DNA of 64,000 nucleotides from Methylobacterium sp. J-088 (GTDB lineage: Bacteria > Pseudomonadota > Alphaproteobacteria > Rhizobiales > Beijerinckiaceae): assembly GCF_022829295.1 (NCBI RefSeq), contig NZ_JAKSYH010000167.1:30816-94815 (forward strand), in the 5' to 3' direction. Shown piece after piece: positions 8,957 to 17,228 of this stretch; the first letter of the stretch is position 1; each line of letters begins with the position of its first letter. The notes below the pieces were generated by a model. It saw only the letters and a list, made by a program, of their open reading frames with translations. It did not search any database and had not been told where the DNA came from. The position numbers were made by a program, and so were the translations under genes.

Positions 8957-9114
8957 GTCGGCTCTCTTCGAGGAGGGATCCGTCCCGCCGGCTCGATCGC
9001 CGCGGGGTGGGCCGAGTCATGGGCGGCCGCGGCCGAACCGGCCCTGAACCGGCCCGTTCAGCTTCGGTTAAACTGGCCGCCCCGCTCTGCGGGCAGACCG
9101 GCCGCGCGGCTTTA

Positions 9115-9220
9115 GAGCCGTGCCCGATCGCGTTGCAATTGAGCACGGCTCGAAGCCCTTGTTCTGGCGCGCTCTCTTACGCCGAACCGGGGTCCACTTC
9201 GGCGGAGGGCGCTCTCGGCT
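9115..9220. repeat. Dispersed palindromic repeat, family 3, copy 1
   Basis: It starts with a 9-bp inverted repeat, GAGCCGTGC (9115-9123) and GCACGGCTC (9143-9151). It continues through GAAGCCCTTGTTCTGGCG to the hairpin GCCGAA/TTCGGC near 9181-9203 and ends in GGCGCTC. The second part, 9148-9219, aligns with 25704-25775 over about 70 bases, so it is a dispersed family. It fills most of the 318-base gap 8957-9274 before thrC; the rest of that gap shows only a likely promoter. Confidence 0.65.
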
Positions 9221-9274
9221 TTCGACAGGCCCGTTGGCATCGTGTAGAGGGAGCGCCTTCCCTCGGAGGACCCC

Positions 9275-10687
9275 GTGCTCCACGTCTCGACCCGCGGCGA
9301 GGCCGCGCCGCTCTCGTTCTCGGACGCCCTGCTGGCGGGCCTTGCCCGCGACGGCGGGCTCTACGTGCCGCAGACCTGGCCGCAGATCGGCCGTTCGGAG
9401 ATCGCCGCCCTGGCGGGCCGCCCGTACGCGGAGGCCGCCAAGCGCGTCTTGCACCCGCTGATCGACGGCGACATCGCCGGCCCGGATCTCGACCGGATGA
9501 TCGACGCGTCCTACGCGACCTTCCGCCATCCGGCGGTCTGCCCGCTGACCCAGCTCGACGACAACCTGTTCCTGCTGGAACTCTTCCACGGGCCGACGCT
9601 CGCCTTCAAGGACGTGGCGATGCAGCTGCTCGGGCGGCTGATGGACCACGTGCTGACCCAGCGCGGCACCCGCGCCACCATCGTGGGCGCGACCTCGGGC
9701 GATACCGGCTCGGCCGCCGTCGAGGCCTTCGGCGGGCTCGACAGGGTCGACGTGTTCATCCTCTATCCCCACGGGCGGGTCTCGGAGGTGCAGCGGCGGC
9801 AGATGACGTCTGTGCCGGCGCAGAACGTCCACGCGCTCGCGGTCGACGGCACGTTCGACGATTGCCAGAACCTCGTCAAAGCCCTGTTCCAGCATGCGGA
9901 TTTCGCCGACGCGGTCCGGCTGTCGGGGGTCAACTCGATCAACTGGGCCCGGGTGGCGGCGCAGGCCGTCTACTACTTCACCAGCGCGGTGGCGCTGGGC
10001 TCGCCCCACCGGCCGGTCTCCTTCGCGGTGCCGACCGGCAATTTCGGCGACGTGCTCGCCGGCTGGGTCGCCAAGCAGATGGGCCTGCCGATCGGGCGGC
10101 TGATGATCGGCACCAACGCCAACGACATCCTGGTGCGCACCCTGGAGCACGGCGCCTACGAGCTGCGCGGCGTGGTGCCCACCACCTCGCCCTCCATGGA
10201 CATCCAGATTTCTTCGAATTTCGAGCGTCTGCTGTTCGAGGCGTTGGCTCGCGATGCGTCGGCGCTGTCGCGGCTGATGGCCGGGCTGAAGCAGTCCGGC
10301 GGGTTCTCGCTGAGCCCCGAGGTTCTCGCCACGGTGCGGTCCGAGTTCGACGCCGTCGCGGTGCCGGAGCCCGACGTGATGGAAGAAATCGCCCTGACCC
10401 AGGCCGCCACCGGCGTGGTGCTCGATCCCCACAGCGCCATCGGCGTGCGGGCCGGGCGTCGCCTGTTGGAGCAGGACCCCGCGACCCCGGTCGTGGCGCT
10501 GGGCACCGCGCACCCGGCCAAATTCCCGGACGCGGTCGCCAAGGCCACCGGCGGCCTGCGCCCGCCCCTGCCGCCGCACCTCGCCGACCTGATGGATCGG
10601 CCCGAGCGCATGACCCGGGTCGGGAACGATCAGGCCGCTGTCGAGGCGCTGATCCGCGAGCGCGCCCGCATCACGAGGGGTGCGTGA
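9275..10687 (+). CDS. thrC: Threonine synthase
   Basis: 470 residues, the normal size for the long bacterial/fungal-type threonine synthase. It converts O-phosphohomoserine to threonine with PLP. Visible: the N-terminal TRGEAAPLSFSDALLAGLARDGGLYVP, the PLP-lysine motif GPTLAFKDVAMQ, the serine/threonine-rich phosphate-binding loop GATSGDTGSAAVEAFGG, NSINWARVAAQAVYYF and VPTGNFGDVLAGW. The GTG start follows GGAGGA at a good distance. The M16 peptidase follows in the same direction after 160 bp filled by a hairpin repeat, an arrangement that commonly pairs these two genes. Confidence 0.95.
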   Translation: MLHVSTRGEAAPLSFSDALLAGLARDGGLYVPQTWPQIGRSEIAALAGRPYAEAAKRVLHPLIDGDIAGPDLDRMIDASYATFRHPAVCPLTQLDDNLFLLELFHGPTLAFKDVAMQLLGRLMDHVLTQRGTRATIVGATSGDTGSAAVEAFGGLDRVDVFILYPHGRVSEVQRRQMTSVPAQNVHALAVDGTFDDCQNLVKALFQHADFADAVRLSGVNSINWARVAAQAVYYFTSAVALGSPHRPVSFAVPTGNFGDVLAGWVAKQMGLPIGRLMIGTNANDILVRTLEHGAYELRGVVPTTSPSMDIQISSNFERLLFEALARDASALSRLMAGLKQSGGFSLSPEVLATVRSEFDAVAVPEPDVMEEIALTQAATGVVLDPHSAIGVRAGRRLLEQDPATPVVALGTAHPAKFPDAVAKATGGLRPPLPPHLADLMDRPERMTRVGNDQAAVEALIRERARITRGA

Positions 10688-10713
10688 GCTTGGCGCGAGT
10701 CGCGCAACGAGCC

Positions 10714-10807
10714 CCCTCTCCCGAGCGGGAGAGGGTTGGGGTGAGGGTCGAGAACTGTCCGGAGAGGTCGCACCCCTCACCCTGTCCCTCTCCCGCACGG
10801 GAGAGGG
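10714..10807. repeat. Intergenic palindromic repeat, family 2 (copy between thrC and M16 peptidase)
   Basis: Two near-identical 10-bp hairpins (CCCTCTCCCG / CGGGAGAGGG) at 10714-10735 and 10786-10807 are joined by a third pair, GGGTGAGGG (10739-10747) with CCCTCACCC (10774-10782). The whole element is self-complementary. This is a BIME/REP-like design found between genes of many proteobacteria. It may stabilise thrC mRNA or separate it from the peptidase message. A related element is at 52181-52281. Confidence 0.8.
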
Positions 10808-10847
10808 GACCCGCGCCGGATCCGGCCCCCTTCGCGACGAGCCGTCG

Positions 10848-12143
10848 ATGAACCAGCATTTCTCCACCCACGCTGCCTCGCCGTCGCTGCGCACCACGCG
10901 GCTCGACAACGGCGTCACCGTGGTCACCGAGCCGATGCCGGGGGTGGCCACCGCCAGCCTCGGCGTCTGGGTCGGGGCCGGCTCGCGCAACGAGCGGGCC
11001 GACGAGGCCGGGCTGTCCCACCTCATCGAGCACATGGCGTTCAAGGGCACCCGCACCCGCTCGGCCCAGGCGATCGCCGAGGCGATCGAGAATGTCGGCG
11101 GCGAGATCAACGCCGCCACCTCCACCGAGGGCACCAGCTACACCGCGCGGGTGCTCGGCGAGGATACGGACCTCGCCCTCGACGTGATCGGCGACATCCT
11201 CACCGGTTCGGTGTTCGATGCGGGCGAGCTCGCCCGTGAGAAGGGCGTGATCCTGCAGGAATACGCCGCCGTCGAGGACACCCCCGACGACGTGGTGTAC
11301 GACGCCTTCACGGAGGCCGCCTTCCCCGACCAGCCGGTCGGCCGGCCGATCCTCGGGCGCCCCGAGACGATCCGGAGCTTCGACGAGGCCGGGATCCGCG
11401 CTTATCTCGACCGGGAATACACGCCGGACCGCATCGTGGTGGCCGGCGCCGGGGCCGTGACCCACGCGGCGATCGTGGCGGCGGCCGAACGCCATTTCGG
11501 CGCCCTCCCCGCCAAGGCCGCGCCTCAGGCGGTGCCGGGGGTCTATCGCGGCGGCGAGCGGCGGATGCCGCGCAAGCTCGAACAGGCCAACGTGGTGATC
11601 GGCCTGCCGGGCCTCTCCTTCCGGGACGAGGGCTATTACGCGCTGCACATGTTCGCCCAGGTGCTCGGCGGCGGCCTGACCTCGCGGCTCTGGCAGGAGG
11701 TGCGCGAAACCCGGGGCCTCGCCTACGAGATCCAGGCCTTCCACTGGCCGTTCTCGGATTGCGGCCTGTTCGGCATCGGCGCCGGCACCGCCGGGGCGGA
11801 CCTGCCCGAACTGATCGACGTGACCCTCGCCGCCACCGCCCGGGCCGCCCGGGACCTCGACACCGTCGAGATCGCCCGCGCCAAGGCGCAGCTCAAGGTG
11901 TCGCTGCTCTCCGCGCTGGAGACGCCGGGCGGGCGCATCGAGCGCAACGCCCGCCAGATCCTGGCCTGGGGCCGCGTGATCCCCGCCGGGGAGGTGATCG
12001 CCAAGGTCGACGCCGTCTCGGTCGAGGCCGTCCGCGCCGCCGCCGCCGCGATGCTGCAGGGTACGCCGACGCTGGCGGCGATCGGCCCGATCCGTAAGCT
12101 GCCGTCTCTCGACACGATCGCGGGCGCGCTCCGGGCCGCCTGA
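10848..12143 (+). CDS. M16-family zinc metallopeptidase (mitochondrial-processing-peptidase-like)
   Basis: 431 residues. The inverted zinc motif HxxEH occurs as HLIEH near residue 60, and the distal acidic ligand is in the segment REKGVILQEYAAVEDTPDD. The GGGLTSRLWQEVRETRGLAYE block typical of the second M16 lobe is also present. This is the alphaproteobacterial MPP-beta-like protease, thought to degrade or process peptides in the cytoplasm or periplasm; no signal peptide is evident. The reading frame runs upstream through the hairpin repeat, but the ATG at 10848 starts the conserved FSTHAASPSLRTTRLDNGV segment. Confidence 0.9.
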   Translation: MNQHFSTHAASPSLRTTRLDNGVTVVTEPMPGVATASLGVWVGAGSRNERADEAGLSHLIEHMAFKGTRTRSAQAIAEAIENVGGEINAATSTEGTSYTARVLGEDTDLALDVIGDILTGSVFDAGELAREKGVILQEYAAVEDTPDDVVYDAFTEAAFPDQPVGRPILGRPETIRSFDEAGIRAYLDREYTPDRIVVAGAGAVTHAAIVAAAERHFGALPAKAAPQAVPGVYRGGERRMPRKLEQANVVIGLPGLSFRDEGYYALHMFAQVLGGGLTSRLWQEVRETRGLAYEIQAFHWPFSDCGLFGIGAGTAGADLPELIDVTLAATARAARDLDTVEIARAKAQLKVSLLSALETPGGRIERNARQILAWGRVIPAGEVIAKVDAVSVEAVRAAAAAMLQGTPTLAAIGPIRKLPSLDTIAGALRAA

Positions 12144-12154
12144 GAGCCGGTCAT

Positions 12155-12260
12155 GGTTTCGAAAGGTCGAGACCTTTCGCGGGTCCAGGGCGGAGCCCTG
12201 GTCAAGATCTCAGGGTTCAACCCTGAGCACCCGCCAAAGGGCTGAAGCCCTTTGGAAACC
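12155..12260. repeat. Multi-hairpin (cloverleaf-like) repeat, copy A
   Basis: Terminal GGTTTC (12155-12160) pairs with GAAACC (12255-12260). Inside are an 8-bp arm GAAAGGTC/GACCTTTC (12161-12178), a closing stem GCGGGT/ACCCGC (12179-12184 with 12229-12234) that holds two hairpins (CCAGGGC/GCCCTGG and CTCAGGG/CCCTGAG), and an arm CCAAAGGGC/GCCCTTTGG (12234-12255). Every arm is complementary. This is the cleanest of five copies in the window. It lies between the M16 peptidase and the GGDEF/EAL gene and has no T-run. Confidence 0.85.
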
Positions 12261-12349
12261 CGGGATTCGTCGGTCGAAGTGGCTCTGGATCGTGCCTCGA
12301 AACGGCCGCCGCAACTTGATTTGGCCGCAAAAGGGCGCGATCCGCTCGA

Positions 12350-15289
12350 TTGAGGCCGCCGGGGCGGCTGACGCCGCTTCTCGCACGGCCGGACATCAAG
12401 ACACCCTTGCGCATCCTCGCCCTCCTCCTGACCCTGGTCGGCGGTCTCGTCGGTGCCCTCGCCCTGAGTGGCCCGGCCTGGGCCGTGGAAGCGGTGCGCG
12501 TCACCCTCGACGCGCCGGTGATCGACCTGACCTCGGCGATCGAGCGCTACCGCTCGGACGGCGACCTGATCCAGATCTCCACGGCGCCCGGCAAGGACGG
12601 GATCGTCCGCCGCATCGTCGTGAAGGCGCGCGATGCCGGCGCCCGGCCCGACTGGATCGTGTTCGCGCTCACCAACGACACCGACGAGCAGATCGACCGG
12701 ATCCTGATCGCCCCGCATTTCCGGCTGGTCGATTCCGGGGTGATCTGGCCCGATCTCGGCGGTTCGCGCATCGCCGCCATCACGGCGAGCCAGGGCATCC
12801 GGCCCGAGCGGGACGAGAACCCGGAAGCCGACCAGTTCACGATCACGCTCGATCCCGGCACCACCGTCACCTACGTCGCCGAATTGCGCGGCGCCAACAT
12901 TCCCCAGCTCCACCTCTGGGACCAGGATGCCTACCGCCGGAAGGCCGCCGGCCTGACCCTCTACAAGGGCATCATCATCGGGATCAGCGGGTTGCTGGCC
13001 CTGTTCCTGACCATCGTGTTCGTGGTCAAGGGCGCGATCATCTTCCCGGCCGCGGCCGCGCTCGCGTGGTCGGTGCTGGCCTATGCCTGCATCGATTTCG
13101 GCTTCCTGCAGCGGGTCTTCCCGGTCACCGAACTGGCCGAGCGGGTCTACCGGGCCTCCGCCGAGGCGGTGCTCGGGGCGACGCTGCTGGTCTTCCTGTT
13201 CGCCTATCTCAACCTCGCCCGCTGGCACGTGCGCTACAGCCACGTGGCGTTCTTCTGGCTCGCCTTCCTGGCCGGCCTCGTCGGGCTCGCGGTGTTCGAC
13301 CCGCCGGTGGCGGCGGGGGTGGCGCGCATCTCCATAGCGGCGGTGGCCGGCATCGGCCTGCTGCTGATCCTCTACCTCGCGGTCCATAACGGCTACGACC
13401 GGGCGATCCTGCTGGTGCCGACCTGGCTGATGCTCGTCGTCTGGGTGGCGGCGGCGGGGTTCGCGGTCACCGGCCAGATCGGCAGCGACCTCGTGCAGCC
13501 GGCCCTGATCGGCGGCCTCGTGCTGATCGTGATGCTGATCGGCTTCACGGTGCTCCAGCACGCCTTCGCGGGCGGCGGTCTCAGCCACGCCCTGGTCTCC
13601 GACACCGAGCGCCGGGCTCTGGCGCTGACCGGCGCGGGCGACGTGGTGTTCGACTGGGACGTGCCCGCCGACCGGGTCTTCGTCGGCCCGGAGATCGAGG
13701 GCCAGCTCGGCCTCGCCCGGGGCACCCTGGAGGGGCCGGCGACCAACTGGCTCGGCGCCCTCCACCCGTTCGACGTGGAGCGCTACTCGGCGGCCCTCGA
13801 CACGGTGATCGAGGAGCGGCGCGGCCGCATCGTCCACGATTTCCGCCTGCGCTCGGAGGCCGGCACGTTCTTCTGGTACCGGCTGAAGGCGCGCCCGGTG
13901 ATCGGCGCCGATGGCGAGGTGATCCGCGTGGTCGGCACCATCGCGGATGTGACCGAGATCAAGACCGCCGAGGAGCGCCTGCTCCACGACGCTGTGCATG
14001 ACAGCCTGACCGGCCTGCCGAACCGCGAATTGTTCGGCGACCGCCTCGACGCGGCTTTGGCCTTCGCCAGCCAGGACCCGCGCCTCAAGCCCACCGTGAT
14101 CGTGCTCGACGTCGACCGGTTCAAGGGCATCAACGACGCGATCGGCCTCTCGGCGGGCGATTCGATCCTGCTGACCCTGTCGCGCCGCCTCGGCCGCCTG
14201 CTGCGCCCGCAGGATACCCTGGCGCGGGTGGCGGGCGACGAGTTCGCTGTGATCCTGCTGTCCGAGCGCGAGCCCGACCGGATCCTGGCCTTCGCCGAGA
14301 TGATCCGCCGGGCGATCGCCACGCCGATCACCTACGCCGACCGCGAGATTTTTTTGACGGTCTCCATCGGGTTGGCGCTCTACGAGTCCGGCGCCAACCT
14401 CAAGCGCGACGAGGTGTTCAAGAGCGCCGAGGTCGCCATGATCCAGGCCAAGCGCAACGGCGGCGACCGGATCGAGGTGTTCCGCGCCCATATGCGCACC
14501 GATCGCACCGACCGGCTGATGCTGGAGAGTGACCTGCGCAAGGCGATCGAGCGCAACGAGATGAAGGTGCTGTTCCTGCCGGTGGTGCGGCTCGAGGACC
14601 GCACCGTGGCGGGGTTCGAGACGGTCCTGCGCTGGGACCACCCGAAGCTCGGGCGCATTCCCCCCTCGACCTTCCTGCCGCTCGCCGAGGAGAGCGGCTT
14701 CATCGTCAATCTCGGCATCTTTGCCCTGGAGCGCACCGCGCTCGAACTCGCGGCCTGGCAGCGCTCCCTGGAGGTCGAGCCGCCGATCTTCGCGGCCTGC
14801 AACCTGTCTTCGCGTCAGCTCCTGCGCCACGACCTCCTGCACGACGTGAAGACCGTGATGGCCCGCTCCGGGGCGCTCCCCGGCTCGCTCAAGCTGGAAT
14901 TCAGCGAGAGCCTCGTGATGGAGAACCCGGAATACGCCGCCCAGATGCTGGCCCGCATCCACGACCTCGGCGCGGGCCTGTGCCTGTCGGATTTCGGCAC
15001 CGGCTACTCGGCGCTCTCCTACCTCCAGCGGTTCCCGTTCGACACGATCAAGGTCGACGCGACCTTCGTGCGCCAGATCGGCACCGGCCAGACCGCGATC
15101 CTGCGCTCGATCGTCCGCATGGCGAGTGAATTGAACCTCGCCATCGTGGCGGAGGGCTGCGAGTCCGAGGCCGACGCCCAGGCGCTCGCCGGGCTCGGCT
15201 GCGAATACGCGCTGGGCCCCGCCTTCGGCGAGCCCATGACCCTGCTGCAGGCCCGCCAGATCGTCGGGGCGGCGCCGGAAGCGGCCTGA
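12350..15289 (+). CDS. Membrane GGDEF-EAL protein with PAS domain and degenerate EAL
   Basis: About 979 residues. Order: signal/TM near 20-46, an extracytoplasmic beta-rich sensor to ~195, seven predicted TM segments to ~415, PAS ~430-545, GGDEF ~555-715, EAL ~720-970. The cyclase site reads AGDEF, with an RxxD inhibitory site (RPQD) five residues upstream, so synthesis of c-di-GMP is plausible. The EAL site reads ETV, and the usual DDFG is SDFG, so a metal-binding Asp is missing and phosphodiesterase activity is doubtful. The start is unclear: TTG at 12350, or TTG at 12407 just before the signal peptide. It probably senses an envelope cue. Confidence 0.85.
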   Translation: MRPPGRLTPLLARPDIKTPLRILALLLTLVGGLVGALALSGPAWAVEAVRVTLDAPVIDLTSAIERYRSDGDLIQISTAPGKDGIVRRIVVKARDAGARPDWIVFALTNDTDEQIDRILIAPHFRLVDSGVIWPDLGGSRIAAITASQGIRPERDENPEADQFTITLDPGTTVTYVAELRGANIPQLHLWDQDAYRRKAAGLTLYKGIIIGISGLLALFLTIVFVVKGAIIFPAAAALAWSVLAYACIDFGFLQRVFPVTELAERVYRASAEAVLGATLLVFLFAYLNLARWHVRYSHVAFFWLAFLAGLVGLAVFDPPVAAGVARISIAAVAGIGLLLILYLAVHNGYDRAILLVPTWLMLVVWVAAAGFAVTGQIGSDLVQPALIGGLVLIVMLIGFTVLQHAFAGGGLSHALVSDTERRALALTGAGDVVFDWDVPADRVFVGPEIEGQLGLARGTLEGPATNWLGALHPFDVERYSAALDTVIEERRGRIVHDFRLRSEAGTFFWYRLKARPVIGADGEVIRVVGTIADVTEIKTAEERLLHDAVHDSLTGLPNRELFGDRLDAALAFASQDPRLKPTVIVLDVDRFKGINDAIGLSAGDSILLTLSRRLGRLLRPQDTLARVAGDEFAVILLSEREPDRILAFAEMIRRAIATPITYADREIFLTVSIGLALYESGANLKRDEVFKSAEVAMIQAKRNGGDRIEVFRAHMRTDRTDRLMLESDLRKAIERNEMKVLFLPVVRLEDRTVAGFETVLRWDHPKLGRIPPSTFLPLAEESGFIVNLGIFALERTALELAAWQRSLEVEPPIFAACNLSSRQLLRHDLLHDVKTVMARSGALPGSLKLEFSESLVMENPEYAAQMLARIHDLGAGLCLSDFGTGYSALSYLQRFPFDTIKVDATFVRQIGTGQTAILRSIVRMASELNLAIVAEGCESEADAQALAGLGCEYALGPAFGEPMTLLQARQIVGAAPEAA

Positions 15290-15365
15290 TCTTAGCCTGG
15301 ATTGGTTTCGGCGGGTTGGAACAGCCGTAAACTGCCAAGGACCGAATCCTTTGGCCGGTGATGCG

Positions 15366-15770
15366 ATGACGCCCGAACAGATCAGGCTGGTGCAGGACAG
15401 TTTCGCCAAGGTGCGGCCGATCGCCGGGACGGCGGCCGACCTGTTCTACGGCCGCCTGTTCGAGATCGCCCCGCAGGTGCGCGACCTCTTCCCCGCCGAC
15501 ATGGCCGAGCAGAAGTCGAAGCTGATGGCGATGCTGGGGCTCGCGGTGGCCAACCTGAACCACCCGGACACGGTGGTGCCGGCGCTGCAGGATCTCGGGC
15601 GCAAGCACATCGCCTACGGCACGCAGGCCGCCCATTACGCGCCGGTGGGCGAGGCCCTGCTCTGGACCCTGGAACAGGGGCTGGGCCCGGATTTCACCCC
15701 GGAGGTGCGGGCGGCGTGGGTCGCGACCTATGCGCTCGTCGCCGGGGTGATGAAGGCGGCGGCGGCGTGA
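15366..15770 (+). CDS. Single-domain globin (Vitreoscilla hemoglobin-like)
   Basis: 134 residues from the ATG at 15366; an upstream TTG is also in frame. The globin core is clear: TPEQIRLVQDSFAKV, LFYGRLFEIAPQVRDLFP (B-C helices), the proximal histidine in LGRKHIAYG (F8), the AAHYAPVGEALLWTL G-helix with the Tyr found in VHb/Hmp-type heme pockets, and VRAAWVATYALVAGVM. There is no reductase domain of its own, so an external reductase must re-reduce the heme. Likely role is oxygen handling or NO detoxification. A ferredoxin-reductase-like gene lies one gene downstream on the same strand and is a candidate partner. Confidence 0.85.
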   Translation: MTPEQIRLVQDSFAKVRPIAGTAADLFYGRLFEIAPQVRDLFPADMAEQKSKLMAMLGLAVANLNHPDTVVPALQDLGRKHIAYGTQAAHYAPVGEALLWTLEQGLGPDFTPEVRAAWVATYALVAGVMKAAAA

Positions 15771-15861
15771 GTCGCCGATGGGTTTAAGCCCCCCTTAACC
15801 ATGCTCGCGCAAGCTCCTGTTGATGGATGGGCGCGCCGGCGTCCGGCATGGGGATAGGCGG

Positions 15862-16245
15862 ATGGCCGAGGCGGCACGGCGTTATCAGCAGGCGGGCAGC
15901 TCCGATCTCTTGCGTCGCCTGATGGCCCGGCCGGTCCGGCTGGACCAGCAGGCCCGGATCCGGCTGCCACTGCCCGGCCGCGACCGGCACCACGCCGACG
16001 CGCCGGTCGAGGAACACGCCGGCGGGCCCGACGCGGATCTCTTCGACGAGTCCGGCGACGCCATCACCCGTCTCGAGACCGAGCTTCAGGTGATGAAGGC
16101 GGTGCTTCGGGCCCAGCGGCAGGAGGTCGAATCCCTGCGGGCGCAGCGCCAGGTCCTCACGGAATCCGCCCCGAGCGACGATGTCCGCGCGACCCGCGAG
16201 CGCTGGGCGGCGCTGGTCGATTCGCTCCTGATCCGTGCCCCTTGA
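15862..16245 (+). CDS. Hypothetical coiled-coil protein between globin and reductase genes
   Basis: 127 residues from the ATG at 15862, preceded by GATAGGCGG; an in-frame start at 15820 is possible. No known domain is recognised. The N-terminal half is basic (ARRYQQAG, LLRRLMARPVRL), the middle is His/Asp-rich, and the last ~50 residues form a heptad-like helix (RLETELQVMKAVLRAQRQEVESLRAQ) suggesting dimerisation. It ends right where the in-frame region of the FNR-like gene begins, so the two are probably co-transcribed. Function unknown. Confidence 0.55.
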   Translation: MAEAARRYQQAGSSDLLRRLMARPVRLDQQARIRLPLPGRDRHHADAPVEEHAGGPDADLFDESGDAITRLETELQVMKAVLRAQRQEVESLRAQRQVLTESAPSDDVRATRERWAALVDSLLIRAP

Positions 16246-16307
16246 ACCCGCCCTCGCCCCTGAATCCACCTTCGATGAGCCCTCTCCAGACCACGCGGGG
16301 TAAGGCC

Positions 16308-17228
16308 ATGGGCGCGCGCTGCTCGCTCGTCGTCAACGGCCGGTCGGTGCGCGTCTCGACCGGCGACACGCCCCTGGAGGCGGCCCTCGCCGAGGGCATG
16401 ATCGCGCCGGTCCAGGCGCAGGCCGGCCAGAGCGCGACGCATCACGGATCGGCGCGCCCCGTCCGCCGCCCGCCGGCTCTTCGGTCTCGTTCCGAGGCTC
16501 TCCGGCCGGGCCTGCCGGCCGCCCCGATCCAGGGGCAGGAGGAGGCGCCACCGATCCCGGTCGCGATCCGCAAGGGCACCGTCACCGAGATCCGCCGGCT
16601 CAGCCCCGGCATCGTCGAGGTCGTGGCCACCCTGACCAAGCGCCCGACCCTGGAGCCCGGCCATCAGGCGCTGGTGACCTTCGCGGGGCTGCCCGCGATG
16701 ACCCTGTCCCCGACTCTGCGGGTCGATGGCGCGGCCGAGATCAACGAGGCGGTGTTCCACATCGCCCGCGATCCCGAGGGCGGCCCCATCGATACGCTCC
16801 GGCTCGACCAGCCCGTGCGCCTCAAGGGCCCCGTGGGACGGGGGCAGTACCGCCCCGGGGGCGGGCGCCTCGTCCTGGTGGCGGCCGGCGCCGGCTTCGC
16901 GGCGATCTGGGCGATCGCCCGGGCGGCCCGCTACGTCGAGCCCGCCCGCGAGATGGCGCTCGCGGTCGGGGCCCGGGACGCGCTGGACCTGTACATGCGC
17001 GAGAGTCTCGACTGGCTGCGCCGCACCGGCGTCGCCCGGATCGTGCTCTGCGCCGACCGCGGCGGTCCGCGCCCGCCGGACGTGCGCTCCGGCCCGCTCA
17101 CCGCCCATCTGCCGAGCCTGCGCGCCACCGACGTGGTCCACGTGGCGGGCGACGTCTCGACGGTGGGGGCCGTGCAGGTGCTCGCCGCCTCGGTGGGCGC
17201 ACGCTGCTACCCGATCGTGCTGGGCTGA
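16308..17228 (+). CDS. FAD/NAD(P)-binding ferredoxin-reductase-like protein with cysteine-less ferredoxin domain
   Basis: 306 residues from the ATG at 16308, behind GGGGTAAGG. Residues 1-35 (CSLVVNGRSVRVSTGDTPLEAALAEGM) look like the start of a plant-type 2Fe-2S domain, but the CxxxxCxxC cluster ligands are absent and a disordered linker follows. Then come the FNR beta-barrel (IRKGTVTEIRRLSPGIVEVVATL) and the nucleotide domain with LVLVAAGAGFAAIWAIARAA and the acidic or aromatic C-terminal strand. The FAD-binding RxYS motif is not obvious. It could donate electrons to the nearby globin (inference). It is otherwise an orphan NAD(P)H reductase. Confidence 0.65.
   Translation: MGARCSLVVNGRSVRVSTGDTPLEAALAEGMIAPVQAQAGQSATHHGSARPVRRPPALRSRSEALRPGLPAAPIQGQEEAPPIPVAIRKGTVTEIRRLSPGIVEVVATLTKRPTLEPGHQALVTFAGLPAMTLSPTLRVDGAAEINEAVFHIARDPEGGPIDTLRLDQPVRLKGPVGRGQYRPGGGRLVLVAAGAGFAAIWAIARAARYVEPAREMALAVGARDALDLYMRESLDWLRRTGVARIVLCADRGGPRPPDVRSGPLTAHLPSLRATDVVHVAGDVSTVGAVQVLAASVGARCYPIVLG

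Noticed and set aside
12155..12260. tRNA or CRISPR interpretation of the multi-hairpin repeats
   Set aside because: No anticodon or T-arm sequence, no regular spacer pattern, and arms vary in number between copies.
11723..15409. 1228-codon open frame on the minus strand
   Set aside because: It is the complement shadow of the GGDEF/EAL and neighbouring genes: composition is Arg/Gly/Asp/His-rich without any domain, and the plus strand carries a full domain architecture.
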